A stretch of DNA of 64,000 bases from Aromatoleum diolicum. Lineage in GTDB: Bacteria > Pseudomonadota > Gammaproteobacteria > Burkholderiales > Rhodocyclaceae. The number at the start of each line of letters is the position of its first letter. Position 1 is the stretch's first letter. The stretch covers positions 1-64,000 of the forward strand of contig NZ_WTVQ01000022.1 in NCBI RefSeq assembly GCF_012910955.1, given 5' to 3'. The translations under genes were made by a program, and so were the position numbers. Of this stretch, positions 25,192 through 33,935 are shown piece after piece. Under the pieces are notes generated by a model. That model was not told the DNA's origin. It worked only from the letters and a program-made list of their open reading frames with translations, and made no database searches.

Positions 25192-27027
25192 ATGTTCCGA
25201 CGTACCCTGCTGGGCACGGCCGTCGCGGCGCTTTTCAGCGTCAGCGCGTCGGCCGCGGATTTCAGCAACACCTATTTCTTCGGCGACAGCCTGAGCGACG
25301 CAGGCACTTTTTCCTTCTCCGGCTTCCTGCCGCCGGGCACGGGCCGCTTCACGACCAATCCTGGCCCCGTGTGGGCGGAAAACCTTGCCGCCGCACTGGG
25401 CACCCGCGCCACGCCGGCCGTTGCCGGTGGCACCAACTATGCCCAGGGCGGTGCGCGCCTGGCGCTCCAGCCCGGCGTGCCGGACACCAATCCGTTGACG
25501 GCCAATGCGCTACCGGTGCAGACGCAGATTTCTGCCTACCTTGCGCTGAGCGGCCGGGCCGACCCGGGCGCCCTGTATTCGGTGTGGACCGGGGCCAATG
25601 ATCTTTTCGTCGCGATCGACCCGCTCAGGGCCGAGTCGGCCGATCCGGTCGGCTACATGATTGCGACGGCAGGACAGGCCGTCACCGGCATTGCCGGCCT
25701 GCAGAACGCCGGGGCGCGCTACATCCTCGTGCCGACCGTGCCGGATGTCGGCGCCACGCCGTTCGGCGCGTCGATCGGCCCGGCCAACGCCGCCGGCGTG
25801 ACCGCTCTCGTCGGCGCCTACAACCAGGCCCTGTTCGGCGGACTCGCCGCCGCGGGCGTCGAGATCATCCCGCTCGACACCTTTTCATTGCTGCACGAAG
25901 TGGCTGCCGATCCCACTCTGTACGGCTTCGTGAACGTCACGGTCCCCGCCTGCGGCGCGACCGGATCGCTGCTGTGCACGGCGGCCGACTTCGTCGCACC
26001 CGGCGCGGATCAGACCTTCCTGTTCGCCGACGGCGTGCATCCGACGACGGCCGGACATCGCTTGATCGCGGACTACGCGATGAGCGTGCTGCGCGCGCCG
26101 GGTGCCGTGTCGCTGCTCGCCGAATCGCCGCTATACACGCGCGAAGCCCTGCTCACGACCGTGCAGGACCAGGTCGCGCTGGGTGCGTGGGCGCGTGGGC
26201 AGACCGGACGCAACGTCTGGGCGAGCCTGGGGGGTGGACGCCTGAAATACTCGTCTAGCGAGGCCGTGCCTGGGGCCAGCGGCAATCCCTACGATCTCGC
26301 CGTGGGCGTCGATTCGTGGCTGACGCCGTCGCTGAGCGTCGGTGCAGCGGTCGGTCTGGGCACGCTCGAAGCCGACTTCTCCGCGAACGCAGGGGACTAC
26401 GAGCAGACCGAACAGACTGTCGCGCTGTATGCCGGCTATCGCAGCGGCCCGCTGCACGCGACCGCGGTCGGCGCTTTCGGCAGCATCGATTACGACACCC
26501 GGCGCGACGTCACCCTCGGCGCCGCGCGCCGCACGATGAAGGGCTCGACGTCGGGTACGAACCTGTCGCTGGGCGTGCAGGCGGGCTACGACTTCGGCAC
26601 CGGCGCGCTGCGTCACGGTCCGCTCGTCGGGCTGCATCTGCAGCAGGTCGAAGTCGACGGCTTTACCGAGCGCAACCCCAGTTCGACGACGATGTCCTTC
26701 CGCAGCCAGGATCGCGAGTCCCTGTTGGGCAGCATCGGCTACCAGGCCCGTTACGACCTGGGCCGCTATCTGCCGTACGCGCGCGTGATGCTCAATCACG
26801 ACTTCGAGAAGAACGACCGCGACGTGCGTGCCAGTCTCGCATCCCTGCCTGCCAACAGTTTCGAACTGCCGGCCTTCGCACCCGAGCGTACGTACGGCAC
26901 CGCCGTATTCGGCGTGGGGGCGAAGCTCTCTCCGGCACTGAGCGGAAACCTCGCTCTCACGACGCGCTTCAATCAGGACGACGTGCGTTCGTATGCCTTG
27001 CAGGCCGGCATCAGCCTTGGGTTCTGA
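25192..27027 (+). CDS. GDSL esterase/lipase autotransporter (EstA-like)
   Basis: The 611-residue protein starts with a signal peptide (cleavage after SASA near residue 22). Residues 23-310 are a GDSL hydrolase: FFGDSLSDAG (nucleophile Ser), GGTNYAQGG, WTGANDLF, and the catalytic Asp-His in FADGVHPTT. Residues 340-611 form an autotransporter beta-barrel with alternating hydrophobic strands and a terminal Phe (ISLGF), the outer-membrane sorting signal. It would display an esterase on the cell surface, like Pseudomonas EstA. GAGGAG precedes the ATG. The adjacent secreted protein converges with it. Confidence 0.92.
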   Translation: MFRRTLLGTAVAALFSVSASAADFSNTYFFGDSLSDAGTFSFSGFLPPGTGRFTTNPGPVWAENLAAALGTRATPAVAGGTNYAQGGARLALQPGVPDTNPLTANALPVQTQISAYLALSGRADPGALYSVWTGANDLFVAIDPLRAESADPVGYMIATAGQAVTGIAGLQNAGARYILVPTVPDVGATPFGASIGPANAAGVTALVGAYNQALFGGLAAAGVEIIPLDTFSLLHEVAADPTLYGFVNVTVPACGATGSLLCTAADFVAPGADQTFLFADGVHPTTAGHRLIADYAMSVLRAPGAVSLLAESPLYTREALLTTVQDQVALGAWARGQTGRNVWASLGGGRLKYSSSEAVPGASGNPYDLAVGVDSWLTPSLSVGAAVGLGTLEADFSANAGDYEQTEQTVALYAGYRSGPLHATAVGAFGSIDYDTRRDVTLGAARRTMKGSTSGTNLSLGVQAGYDFGTGALRHGPLVGLHLQQVEVDGFTERNPSSTTMSFRSQDRESLLGSIGYQARYDLGRYLPYARVMLNHDFEKNDRDVRASLASLPANSFELPAFAPERTYGTAVFGVGAKLSPALSGNLALTTRFNQDDVRSYALQAGISLGF

Positions 27028-27047
27028 GGAGAACGTGCATTCCGGTC

Positions 27048-27557
27048 TCAATTGCCCGTAATCGAGAACCACGCGCCGCCCGGATTGGTCACAAACACGA
27101 TCGGCGCGAGGCAGGGGGCCGGAAGTTGCACGGTCGCGACGATGTATGCGTCACCGCTGGTGCTCGCCGGGAAGTTGTCGGTAGAGACATTGACGGTCGA
27201 TGGCGCACCCAGCGAGTCCCTGCTCTGGCAGCTGACGATGGCGCGGAAATTGGGTACCGGGTTGGTCAGCCGGCGGTCGGGCGGGACGAGCGGGTCGTCG
27301 GCGAGTACCAGACCGCGCACGCGGATCTCGAGGCGGCCGTCGGCCCGCAATACCCCTTGCGCACGTTCCAGCACCCAGGGCAATCCGCCGCCCGGCACGT
27401 TGCGAATCGGGTTGGTCGCTCCCGTGTAGGGTGCCGCGACACCCGCCATTGTGTCGAAGTCGAGCACCTTGTCGTCCGGGGTGCCGGCGAATGCCGGCGC
27501 TGCCAGCAGGCCTGCCGAAGCGAGTGCGCAAACGCGCAAGAGTCCGAAGCGGTTCAT
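27048..27557 (-). CDS. Secreted protein of unknown function
   Basis: The 169-residue product has a clear signal peptide (VCALASAGLLAAPAFA, cleavage after about residue 24). The mature part looks like an all-beta domain with two cysteines (SCQS, APCL) that could form a disulfide. I do not recognise a family. The ATG has TCAGGAG upstream on the minus strand. It converges on the esterase autotransporter with a 20-bp gap. Confidence 0.6.
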   Translation of the reverse strand: MNRFGLLRVCALASAGLLAAPAFAGTPDDKVLDFDTMAGVAAPYTGATNPIRNVPGGGLPWVLERAQGVLRADGRLEIRVRGLVLADDPLVPPDRRLTNPVPNFRAIVSCQSRDSLGAPSTVNVSTDNFPASTSGDAYIVATVQLPAPCLAPIVFVTNPGGAWFSITGN

Positions 27558-27868
27558 TTTTTTCTCCTGATATCGCGGCCATCCCGGTCGTCGACGGGAG
27601 GGGCCTGACTGGGGGCGCGCCTTTGCGAGTTGACGCCCGCAGGTGGTGCAGCTTGAGTCACCGACCGTTTCTTGTCAGTGGCGGAGAGCGATCCCGAACG
27701 TGGTGAGCTGCAGGCGGCTCGGAAGCGTTCGCGCTGTGACGACAAAACGTCAACGCGCCGGCCGACCGCTTTATTCCCCGCCGCGGGGAATTGTCCGTGT
27801 CGCACCTGCTAAATTCACGATTTGCTTGTGGGCAACGATCTAGCGATTCACCATGTGGCGGCGCCGCT
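27558..27868. other. Intergenic region without a gene
   Basis: About 310 bp lie between the start of the secreted-protein gene and the stop of the sigma-54 activator gene. It holds one perfect dyad, ATTCCCC-GCCGC-GGGGAAT at 27773-27791. This could be a weak terminator for the activator or an operator. I see no RNA gene or credible coding frame. Confidence 0.45.
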
Positions 27869-29209
27869 TCAGGCGCGGTTGAGTCGTTTCCACAGGGTGG
27901 TGCGCGACATGCCGAGGCGGCGCGCGGCTTCGGCCTTGTTGCCATCGCATTCGTCGAGGATGCGCCGGATCAGTGCGTGCTCCTCGTCCGCGGTCGCGCG
28001 CGCCGTGTAGTACCGCGTCAGCGGCCGCACGCTGCCGGGCGACATCTCCGGCGGCGGCGCCAGTTCCGCGAGCAGGTGGCGCGGCAGGATCGTCGGGCCG
28101 TCGGAATTCACGACCGCATATTCGAGCGCGTTGAAGAGCTGGCGCACGTTGCCTGGCCACGCACAGGATTCCATCGCCGCGAGGGCCTCCGGCGACAGGC
28201 GCAGGTCCGGCCGCCGGTACCGTTCGGCCAGTTCGCCGAGCAATTTGCTCGCGAGCAGCGGGATGTCCTCACGGCGCTCGCGCAAGGCCGGCACATGCAG
28301 GGGCAGCACGCGCAGGCGGTAATAGAGGTCCTCGCGGAACTCGCCGCGGCCGACCATCGCCGCGAGGTCGCGGTGTGTCGCGGCGACGACCCGCACATCC
28401 ACCTTGCGCGGGTGGTTCTCGCCGACGCGCACGATCTCGCGCTCCTGCAGCACGCGCAACAGGCGGGTCTGCGTCGCCGGCGAGATCTCGCCGATCTCGT
28501 CGAGCAGCAGCGTGCCGCCGTTGGCCGCCTCGAAGCGGCCGAGCCGCGCGGCGGTCGCGCCGGAGAATGATCCTTTCGCGTGCCCGAACAATTCGGACTC
28601 CTGCAGATTCTCCGGCAGCGAGGCGCAATGCACCGCGACATAGGGCCCTTTCGCACGCGTCGAATTGTCGTGCAGCGCGCGCGCAACGAGCTCCTTGCCG
28701 ACGCCGCTCTCGCCGGTGATCAATACGTTGGCTTCGCTCGCCGCCACGCGCAGCACCTTCTCGTAGAAATCCTGCATCGCGCGGCTGCGGCCGGTGAGGC
28801 CGCCAAGCTGCCAGCGGTCGCGCACCTCGGCCTCGAGCTCGAGCTCGCGCGAACGGTCGCGCAGGATGATCGCGCAGTACAGGCCGGAATCGTTCGGCGG
28901 CAGCAGCATCGCCCACATGCGCAGCGGAATGTCCCGGCCATCGGCCGCTCGCAGGACGATGTCCTGGATCTTGCCGTCCTCGCCATGATCCGGAGTCAGC
29001 GAGCATTGTCCGCGTGCCTCGCATTCGCGTGCGCACTGCGTGCCGAAAAACAGTGTCGGGCACAGTTGATTGACGACTCGCACATCATCCCTGCCAATCA
29101 TCCGCGCCGCCGCACTGTTGATTTCCAGCACGTGACGGTCGGCATCGAGAAACAGCACGCCTTCTTCGAGACTGTCGAGGAAGACCCGCAAGGTTGCCAG
29201 GCTCGGCAT
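27869..29209 (-). CDS. Sigma-54-dependent activator with Cys-rich PAS sensor
   Basis: The 446-residue enhancer-binding protein has a PAS domain (residues 8-125), an AAA+ domain (about 138-370) and a Fis-type helix-turn-helix (about 410-444). Walker A is GESGVGKE, Walker B LLLDEIGE, and the sigma-54 contact loop reads GSFSGA where GAFTGA is usual. The PAS domain contains Cys50, Cys59, Cys63 and Cys69, a spacing that could hold an iron-sulfur cluster or another redox centre. ATG 29207-29209 follows AAAGGAGAT; an ATG 36 bp upstream would overlap a dyad. It is divergent from the norSY-like operon, which has a sigma-54 promoter, so it is the likely activator. Confidence 0.9.
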   Translation of the reverse strand: MPSLATLRVFLDSLEEGVLFLDADRHVLEINSAAARMIGRDDVRVVNQLCPTLFFGTQCARECEARGQCSLTPDHGEDGKIQDIVLRAADGRDIPLRMWAMLLPPNDSGLYCAIILRDRSRELELEAEVRDRWQLGGLTGRSRAMQDFYEKVLRVAASEANVLITGESGVGKELVARALHDNSTRAKGPYVAVHCASLPENLQESELFGHAKGSFSGATAARLGRFEAANGGTLLLDEIGEISPATQTRLLRVLQEREIVRVGENHPRKVDVRVVAATHRDLAAMVGRGEFREDLYYRLRVLPLHVPALRERREDIPLLASKLLGELAERYRRPDLRLSPEALAAMESCAWPGNVRQLFNALEYAVVNSDGPTILPRHLLAELAPPPEMSPGSVRPLTRYYTARATADEEHALIRRILDECDGNKAEAARRLGMSRTTLWKRLNRA

Positions 29210-29223
29210 GAATATCTCCTTTC

Positions 29224-29257
29224 CGTTCAGACTGAACGTTTCCAATGAACGTTCAGT
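29224..29257. promoter_or_regulatory. Dyad cluster, candidate enhancer sites of the sigma-54 activator
   Basis: CGTTCAG-A-CTGAACG (29224-29238) is a perfect 15-bp palindrome. A third half-site, ACGTTCAGT, at 29249-29257 is a perfect inverted partner of ACTGAACGT at 29231-29239. The cluster is centred about 90 bp upstream of the -24 element, the usual distance for an upstream activating sequence. Confidence 0.65.
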
Positions 29258-29328
29258 TGTCGGACGAAACGCATTTCAACAGCTAATTCGAGCGCGGAAA
29301 ATGATGGATATCAATCTGTTACGCAATG

Positions 29329-29344
29329 TGGCACGACGCTGGCT
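29329..29344 (+). promoter_or_regulatory. Sigma-54 (-24/-12) promoter of the norSY-like operon
   Basis: TGGCACGACGCTGGCT matches the consensus TGGCACG-N4-TTGCW with one change. The invariant GG and GC are separated by exactly 10 nt. Transcription would start near 29355, about 50 bp upstream of the GTG start of the first gene. Confidence 0.85.
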
Positions 29345-29403
29345 ATAGCAATGGCGGGGGACGGCTTGTCCCGACAACGATCGCAGGGACAGGAGGCCTC
29401 ATC

Positions 29404-29934
29404 GTGCAAACAATCGCTTGGCAAATATCGCTCGTCCTGATGACGCTCGTGGCGTTCGGATTCGCGTTCGTCGCCATCAACTCCGGGCGGCGCGAGGAAG
29501 ACTACTCGCCGCTGCAAAAAAAGGCGTACCGCCTGCGCACGCGGCTGTTCTGGGGGCTGGTGCTGGTGTTCGGGCCGGCCATGCTCTACACGCTGCTGGA
29601 GTTGCCGTACGACGCCGTGCGAAGCCGCGGCGGCGCGGGTGCGGCGCAGGTCGTTCACGCCACCGGCTACCAGTGGCGCTGGGAACTCAGCCAGGACCAT
29701 GTCGCCGTCAATGAGCCGGTGGAGTTCCACGTCACCAGTGCCGACGTCAACCACGGCTTCGGCATCTACGACGCGGATCTGCATCTGGTGGCGCAGACCC
29801 AGGCCATGCCCGGCTACACGAACACGCTGCGCCATACCTTCACCAAGGCAGGGACGTACAAGGTGCTGTGCATGGAGTACTGCGGCATCGCGCACCACAA
29901 CATGTTGACCGAAATCCGGGTCGGCGCTCAGTAA
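29404..29934 (+). CDS. norS: CuA-containing heme-copper oxidase/NO reductase subunit II (NorS-like)
   Basis: The 176-residue protein has two N-terminal membrane helices (about 8-26 and 48-66) and a periplasmic cupredoxin domain. All CuA ligands are visible: His117, Cys156, Glu158, Cys160, His164 and Met167 (C-x-E-x-C-x3-H-x2-M), plus the electron-entry motif GYQWRW. It would accept electrons from a c-type cytochrome or cupredoxin. The start is GTG 29404 behind AGGAGG; an ATG frame beginning at 29326 overlaps the sigma-54 promoter. It is first in a four-gene operon whose order matches norSY-senC-orfX. Confidence 0.85.
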   Translation: MQTIAWQISLVLMTLVAFGFAFVAINSGRREEDYSPLQKKAYRLRTRLFWGLVLVFGPAMLYTLLELPYDAVRSRGGAGAAQVVHATGYQWRWELSQDHVAVNEPVEFHVTSADVNHGFGIYDADLHLVAQTQAMPGYTNTLRHTFTKAGTYKVLCMEYCGIAHHNMLTEIRVGAQ

Positions 29935-29948
29935 GGCAGGAGACGAAC

Positions 29949-31436
29949 GTGGCGACCTACACCTACGAACATATTCCCGATCAGGGGGCAAAGGCCGGCG
30001 TGCTGGCCTACCTCGTGACCTCGGCGGCAGTCCTGCTGCTGATGATGGTCTTCGGCCTGCTGATGCGGCTCGAGCAGGCACAATGGATTTCGATCGGCGC
30101 GAACCGCTTCTACGAGCTGATGACGCTCCACGGCGCCGGCATGGTCGGCATCGCGGCGATCGCCGGCGCTTCGGTGATGTGGCACTTTCTGCGTCAGTAC
30201 GTCGCGCTGTCGTCGCGCATCTTCGTCGCGAATCTGGTGCTGTTTCTGGCCGGCGTCGTGATGATCCTCGGCAGCGTGCTGCTTGGGCACTTCCACGGCG
30301 CGTGGACCTTCCTCTACCCGCTGCCCGGCAACTCGATGGGGATGTGGAGCCCGGGGGCGGCGGCGCTCTTCATGGGCGGGCTGCTCGTCATCGGCGTCGG
30401 CTTCCTGCTGCTGCATCTGGACGTCGCCCGCGCGATCATCGCCCGCTACGGCAACTTCTCCCGCGCGCTCGGCTGGCCGCAGCTCTTCGGCCACGACGAC
30501 GGCAAGGCTCCGCCGCCGACGGTGGTGGCGAGTGCAATGGTTACCGTGGTCAATGTCATCGGCCTCGTCGTCGGCGCGAGCATCCTGACGATGATGCTGG
30601 TGAACCTCTACGTGCCCGGCTTCGACATCGATCCGCTGCTCGCGAAAGGGATGATCTACTTCTTCGGCCACATCTTCATCAACGCGACGATCTACATGGC
30701 GGTGATCGCGGTGTACGAGATCCTGCCGCGCTACACGCAGCGGCCGTGGAAATCGAACAAGGTGTTCCTCGCGTCCTGGACCGCCTCGACGCTGATGGTG
30801 ATGTTCATCTTCCCGCACCACCTGCTGATGGACTTCGCGTTTCCCAAATGGATGCTGATCATGGGACATGTGATCGGTTACCTGAACACGGTGCCGATCC
30901 TCGTCGTCACCGGCTACGGCGCACTGATGATCGTCTACCGTTCCGGCATCCGCTGGGACATGGCGTCGAAGCTGCTGTTCCTGTCGCTGTTCGGCTGGGC
31001 GGCGGGGGCGATGCCGGCGTTCATCGACGGCACGATCACCGTCAATTACGTGATGCACAACACCCTGTGGGTGCCCGGACACTTCCATACCTACCTGCTG
31101 CTCGGCATGGTAACGATGCTGTTCGGTTTCATGTACTACCTCGGCAAGCCCGACCACGAGGCCGACGACCACTTGATCGACCGCATCGCATTCTGGCTGT
31201 TCACATCGTCGACGCTGGGCTTCACGCTGAGCTTCCTGTATTCGGGCAAGGAAAGCGTCGCACGCCGCTACGCCGCCCACCTGCCGGAATGGGTGCCGTA
31301 CGACCGCATCGCGTCCGTGTTCGCGGTGCTCGTGATCGCCTCGTCGCTGGTGTTCATGCTGCGCTTCTTCGCCCGCATCGGGCTTGCGCGCCACGACTAC
31401 CAGCGCGCGCCGGTCGCCCGCAGCGCGATCGCATGA
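29949..31436 (+). CDS. norY: Heme-copper oxidase superfamily subunit I, sNOR-like (NorY)
   Basis: The 495-residue protein has about 12 membrane helices. Metal ligands are visible as His61 (low-spin heme), His241, His290 and His291 (CuB), and His378/His380 in VPGHFHTY. In oxygen reductases of the A and B types the CuB His is followed four residues later by a Tyr that is cross-linked to it; here that position is Asn245 (GHIFIN). A Glu in the same helix (VYEILP, residue 256) could serve proton delivery or iron binding as in NO reductases. These features and the operon order support NO reductase of the sNOR group over a cytochrome oxidase, but only assay can decide. Start is GTG 29949 behind AGGAGA. 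Confidence 0.75.
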   Translation: MATYTYEHIPDQGAKAGVLAYLVTSAAVLLLMMVFGLLMRLEQAQWISIGANRFYELMTLHGAGMVGIAAIAGASVMWHFLRQYVALSSRIFVANLVLFLAGVVMILGSVLLGHFHGAWTFLYPLPGNSMGMWSPGAAALFMGGLLVIGVGFLLLHLDVARAIIARYGNFSRALGWPQLFGHDDGKAPPPTVVASAMVTVVNVIGLVVGASILTMMLVNLYVPGFDIDPLLAKGMIYFFGHIFINATIYMAVIAVYEILPRYTQRPWKSNKVFLASWTASTLMVMFIFPHHLLMDFAFPKWMLIMGHVIGYLNTVPILVVTGYGALMIVYRSGIRWDMASKLLFLSLFGWAAGAMPAFIDGTITVNYVMHNTLWVPGHFHTYLLLGMVTMLFGFMYYLGKPDHEADDHLIDRIAFWLFTSSTLGFTLSFLYSGKESVARRYAAHLPEWVPYDRIASVFAVLVIASSLVFMLRFFARIGLARHDYQRAPVARSAIA

Positions 31437-31446
31437 GCCCCGACGC

Positions 31447-32061
31447 ATGAACCGCCTCGCGCGCAGCGTCGCCATGACGGCGCTGGTGACCGTGCTGGGC
31501 ACCGGCGTCCTCTGGTGGGGCACCGACGGGTTCAGCGCGTTCACGGCGGAAACCGCGCGTCGCGCCGACATCCTGCGCGCACCGCGTCCGCTGCCCGCAG
31601 CCGTCCTCGAAGATCAGGACGGGCGCGCGTTCAGCCTCGACGACTACCGCGGCCGGCTACTCGCGGTCGAGTTCATCTACACGCGCTGCATGACCGTCTG
31701 TCGCAGCCTCGGGATGGCGTTCAGGCAGATTCGCGATCGTGTGCCAGCCGACGCACTTGGGCGCGACATCGCCTTGCTCAGCATCAGCTTCGATCCCGCG
31801 CGCGACGATCCCGCAAGCCTTCAGGCATACGGGCGCAGCCATGGCGCGGACGGCAGGCACTGGCGGCTCGCGCGGGTCCGCGACACGATGCAATTGAACG
31901 CGCTGCTCGCTGCCTTCGGCATCGTCGTGATTCCCGACGGAGTCGGCGGATTCGAACATAACGCCGCGATCCATCTCGTCGGCCGCGAAGGCAGGCTCGT
32001 CGAGATCAGTGATCTCGATGCGCCGCTGCCGTTTGCCGAAAAGCTCGCACTCATGCGATGA
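31447..32061 (+). CDS. senC: SCO1/SenC copper-assembly protein
   Basis: The 204-residue protein has an N-terminal membrane anchor (residues 8-24) and a thioredoxin-fold SCO domain. The copper motif CMTVC (Cys81, Cys85) and the distal His171 (FEHNAAIH) are all present. SCO proteins deliver copper to CuA, which fits the CuA subunit two genes upstream. It starts 10 bp after norY and its stop overlaps the next ATG. Confidence 0.9.
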   Translation: MNRLARSVAMTALVTVLGTGVLWWGTDGFSAFTAETARRADILRAPRPLPAAVLEDQDGRAFSLDDYRGRLLAVEFIYTRCMTVCRSLGMAFRQIRDRVPADALGRDIALLSISFDPARDDPASLQAYGRSHGADGRHWRLARVRDTMQLNALLAAFGIVVIPDGVGGFEHNAAIHLVGREGRLVEISDLDAPLPFAEKLALMR

Positions 32062-32693
32062 CCGCCGCCATGTGCCCCCGTGCTCGTGCCCGCGTCAGCC
32101 TCGGCGCTGTCGGCACGCTGTATCTGCTGCTCGCGACGCCGCCGGCCCGGGCGTGGCTCGAAGCGACGATGAGCGGCCACATGCTGGCGCAGATTCCGCT
32201 TCTCGGCGTGGTCGGCTTCCTCGCCTGTCGCCTGTTGCCGCGCCGGCGACAGGACGCGCTGCTCATCGCGCTTGGCGGCGCGATTCCATGCGTCGTGCTG
32301 GCGATCTTCGCCTCGAGCTGGTGGATGCTGCCGCGTGCGCTCGACCACGCGCTCGCGAGCCCGCTCGTCGAAGCCGCGAAGTTCGTCAGCTTGCCGGCAC
32401 TTGTCGGCTTGCCGCTAGCGCTCGCCTGGAGGCGGCTCGGCACGATCGGGCGCGGTTTCGTGTGGACCAACTTTATCAGCATGCTCGCGGTGCTGGGGTG
32501 GCTCTACATCGCTGCGCCGGTCCGCGTGTGCAATAGCTACCTCGTGGATCAGCAGGCGAGCGCCGGCTGGCTGATGGTGAAGCTCGCCGTGCTCCTCTTC
32601 GCCGCGTGGCTCGGCAGTCTCTTCGTCGGCGGTCAATCCGGCACCGGCGGATCCGTGCCGGACGGTGTCGCGCCTGAAACGGCGAGGACTTGA
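32058..32693 (+). CDS. orfX: Polytopic membrane protein, OrfX-like member of the norSY-senC-orfX operon
   Basis: The 211-residue protein has about five hydrophobic segments and a His motif, SGHMLAQIP, near residue 40 that recalls CtaG-type assembly proteins. Its ATG overlaps the senC stop. Position and topology match OrfX of the ammonia-oxidiser operon. A role in assembling the copper or heme centre is inference. Confidence 0.65.
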   Translation: MTAAMCPRARARVSLGAVGTLYLLLATPPARAWLEATMSGHMLAQIPLLGVVGFLACRLLPRRRQDALLIALGGAIPCVVLAIFASSWWMLPRALDHALASPLVEAAKFVSLPALVGLPLALAWRRLGTIGRGFVWTNFISMLAVLGWLYIAAPVRVCNSYLVDQQASAGWLMVKLAVLLFAAWLGSLFVGGQSGTGGSVPDGVAPETART

Positions 32694-32881
32694 AAGCCAT
32701 GAGCCATCCATGGTTAATGCGTTAAACTTTCGTCATGGCTCCGACGCGTGTCGACGCGACGCCGGAACGTCGTGAAGGAAATCATCCACGATGTCTCGGG
32801 ACGTCCGGATGGCCGTATGCCGGGGCTTGACCGGGATGGCACGAGTGATTGCCGTTTCCCAATCAAGAAAGGGGGAAAGCC

Positions 32882-33805
32882 ATGTCGAAAAAATCGCAAG
32901 CCGCAATCTGCGCGCTCCTGTTCGCGGGCGCGGGCGTCTTCATGTCCGCGAATACGTTCGCGCAAGCCCAGTCCGGGCGGGTGGCCGCCACGTACGAGGG
33001 GAAGGAACGCGAAAATTTTTCGCGCCTCGTCGATAGCGCCAAGGTACTCAATCAGGCCCTGAAGCGGGTCAGCGAGCAGAAAAAGATCGGCAATGCAAAA
33101 TTGATCGCCGAGATCGAGCAGAAGATCAGGATGGCGGAAGCCGCCGCTGCTGACGGCCGGTCGGGGGAGGCGCGGGTCATGCTCGAGGATGCCTACCTGA
33201 CCAGCAAACTGGCGATCGTGGAGGTGACGAAGGGCAGCCCGGTCGCGGGGCAGTCGACCGCAGGGGCGGAAGTCATGAACGGCAAACAGCACAAGGAATA
33301 CTCGGCACGCATGGAGTCGACGAAGGCCCTGCGTGACGCCCTGTCACGCATCGCTACCGAGAAAGACGACGCCAAGGCGAAGGCCGAAGTGTCGATGATC
33401 GACAAGCTGATGCGTGATGCCGATGCCAACGTTGCGCAAAACAATGCCAGGCAGGGCCGGGCAGTGCTTGATCACGCCTACCTGCGGGCGAAGGTGCAGA
33501 TCGAGCGCCTGCGCGGCGGCGAGACGCTGGTGCGTACGCTGCAGTTCGACAGCAAGGACGACGAATACCACTACGAACTGGATCGCAACGACACCTTCCA
33601 GATGCTGGTGCAGTTGCTGGTGCCGGACGAGAGCGCCAGCGACCCGCGCATGAAGGGGTTCCTCGAGCGCGCCCGCGGCCTGCGTTCCGACGCCGACGGC
33701 AAGGCTGCCAAGCATGAGTTCGACGATGCCATCAAGACTCTTGAAGAGTCGACCGGGGAATACCAGAAGGCGATCCGCAACGCCGGTGTGATGATTCCGG
33801 GCTGA
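32882..33805 (+). CDS. Periplasmic protein of unknown function with internal duplication (YfdX-like)
   Basis: The 307-residue product has a signal peptide ending near SANTFA-QA (residue 25-28). The helical mature part contains two related halves: one with NFSRLVDSAKVLNQAL, DAYLTSKLAIVEV, the other with EYSARMESTKALRDAL, HAYLRAKVQIERL. The alternating acidic and basic helices recall YfdX-family proteins of acid or multidrug stress, but I am not certain. GGGGGAAAG precedes the ATG. It lies alone between orfX and a terminator shared with dctA. Confidence 0.55.
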   Translation: MSKKSQAAICALLFAGAGVFMSANTFAQAQSGRVAATYEGKERENFSRLVDSAKVLNQALKRVSEQKKIGNAKLIAEIEQKIRMAEAAAADGRSGEARVMLEDAYLTSKLAIVEVTKGSPVAGQSTAGAEVMNGKQHKEYSARMESTKALRDALSRIATEKDDAKAKAEVSMIDKLMRDADANVAQNNARQGRAVLDHAYLRAKVQIERLRGGETLVRTLQFDSKDDEYHYELDRNDTFQMLVQLLVPDESASDPRMKGFLERARGLRSDADGKAAKHEFDDAIKTLEESTGEYQKAIRNAGVMIPG

Positions 33806-33860
33806 CGCGGGCTGGCGCGCGCCAGTTGGGGTCGGCGCGCAGGTGTCGCGCGTAAACGGA

Positions 33861-33896
33861 AAATCGGCCCGCGGGCTTGCGCCCGCGGGCCGATTT
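33861..33896. terminator. Bidirectional intrinsic terminator
   Basis: A perfect 16-bp stem (33861-33876 with 33881-33896) and TTGC loop sits between the convergent stops of the YfdX-like gene and dctA. It ends in ATTT on one strand and ATTTTCC on the other. Confidence 0.85.
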
Positions 33897-33935
33897 GCTG
33901 GAGCGTCGGGTGGCTTCAGCGCATGAACTGCACGC

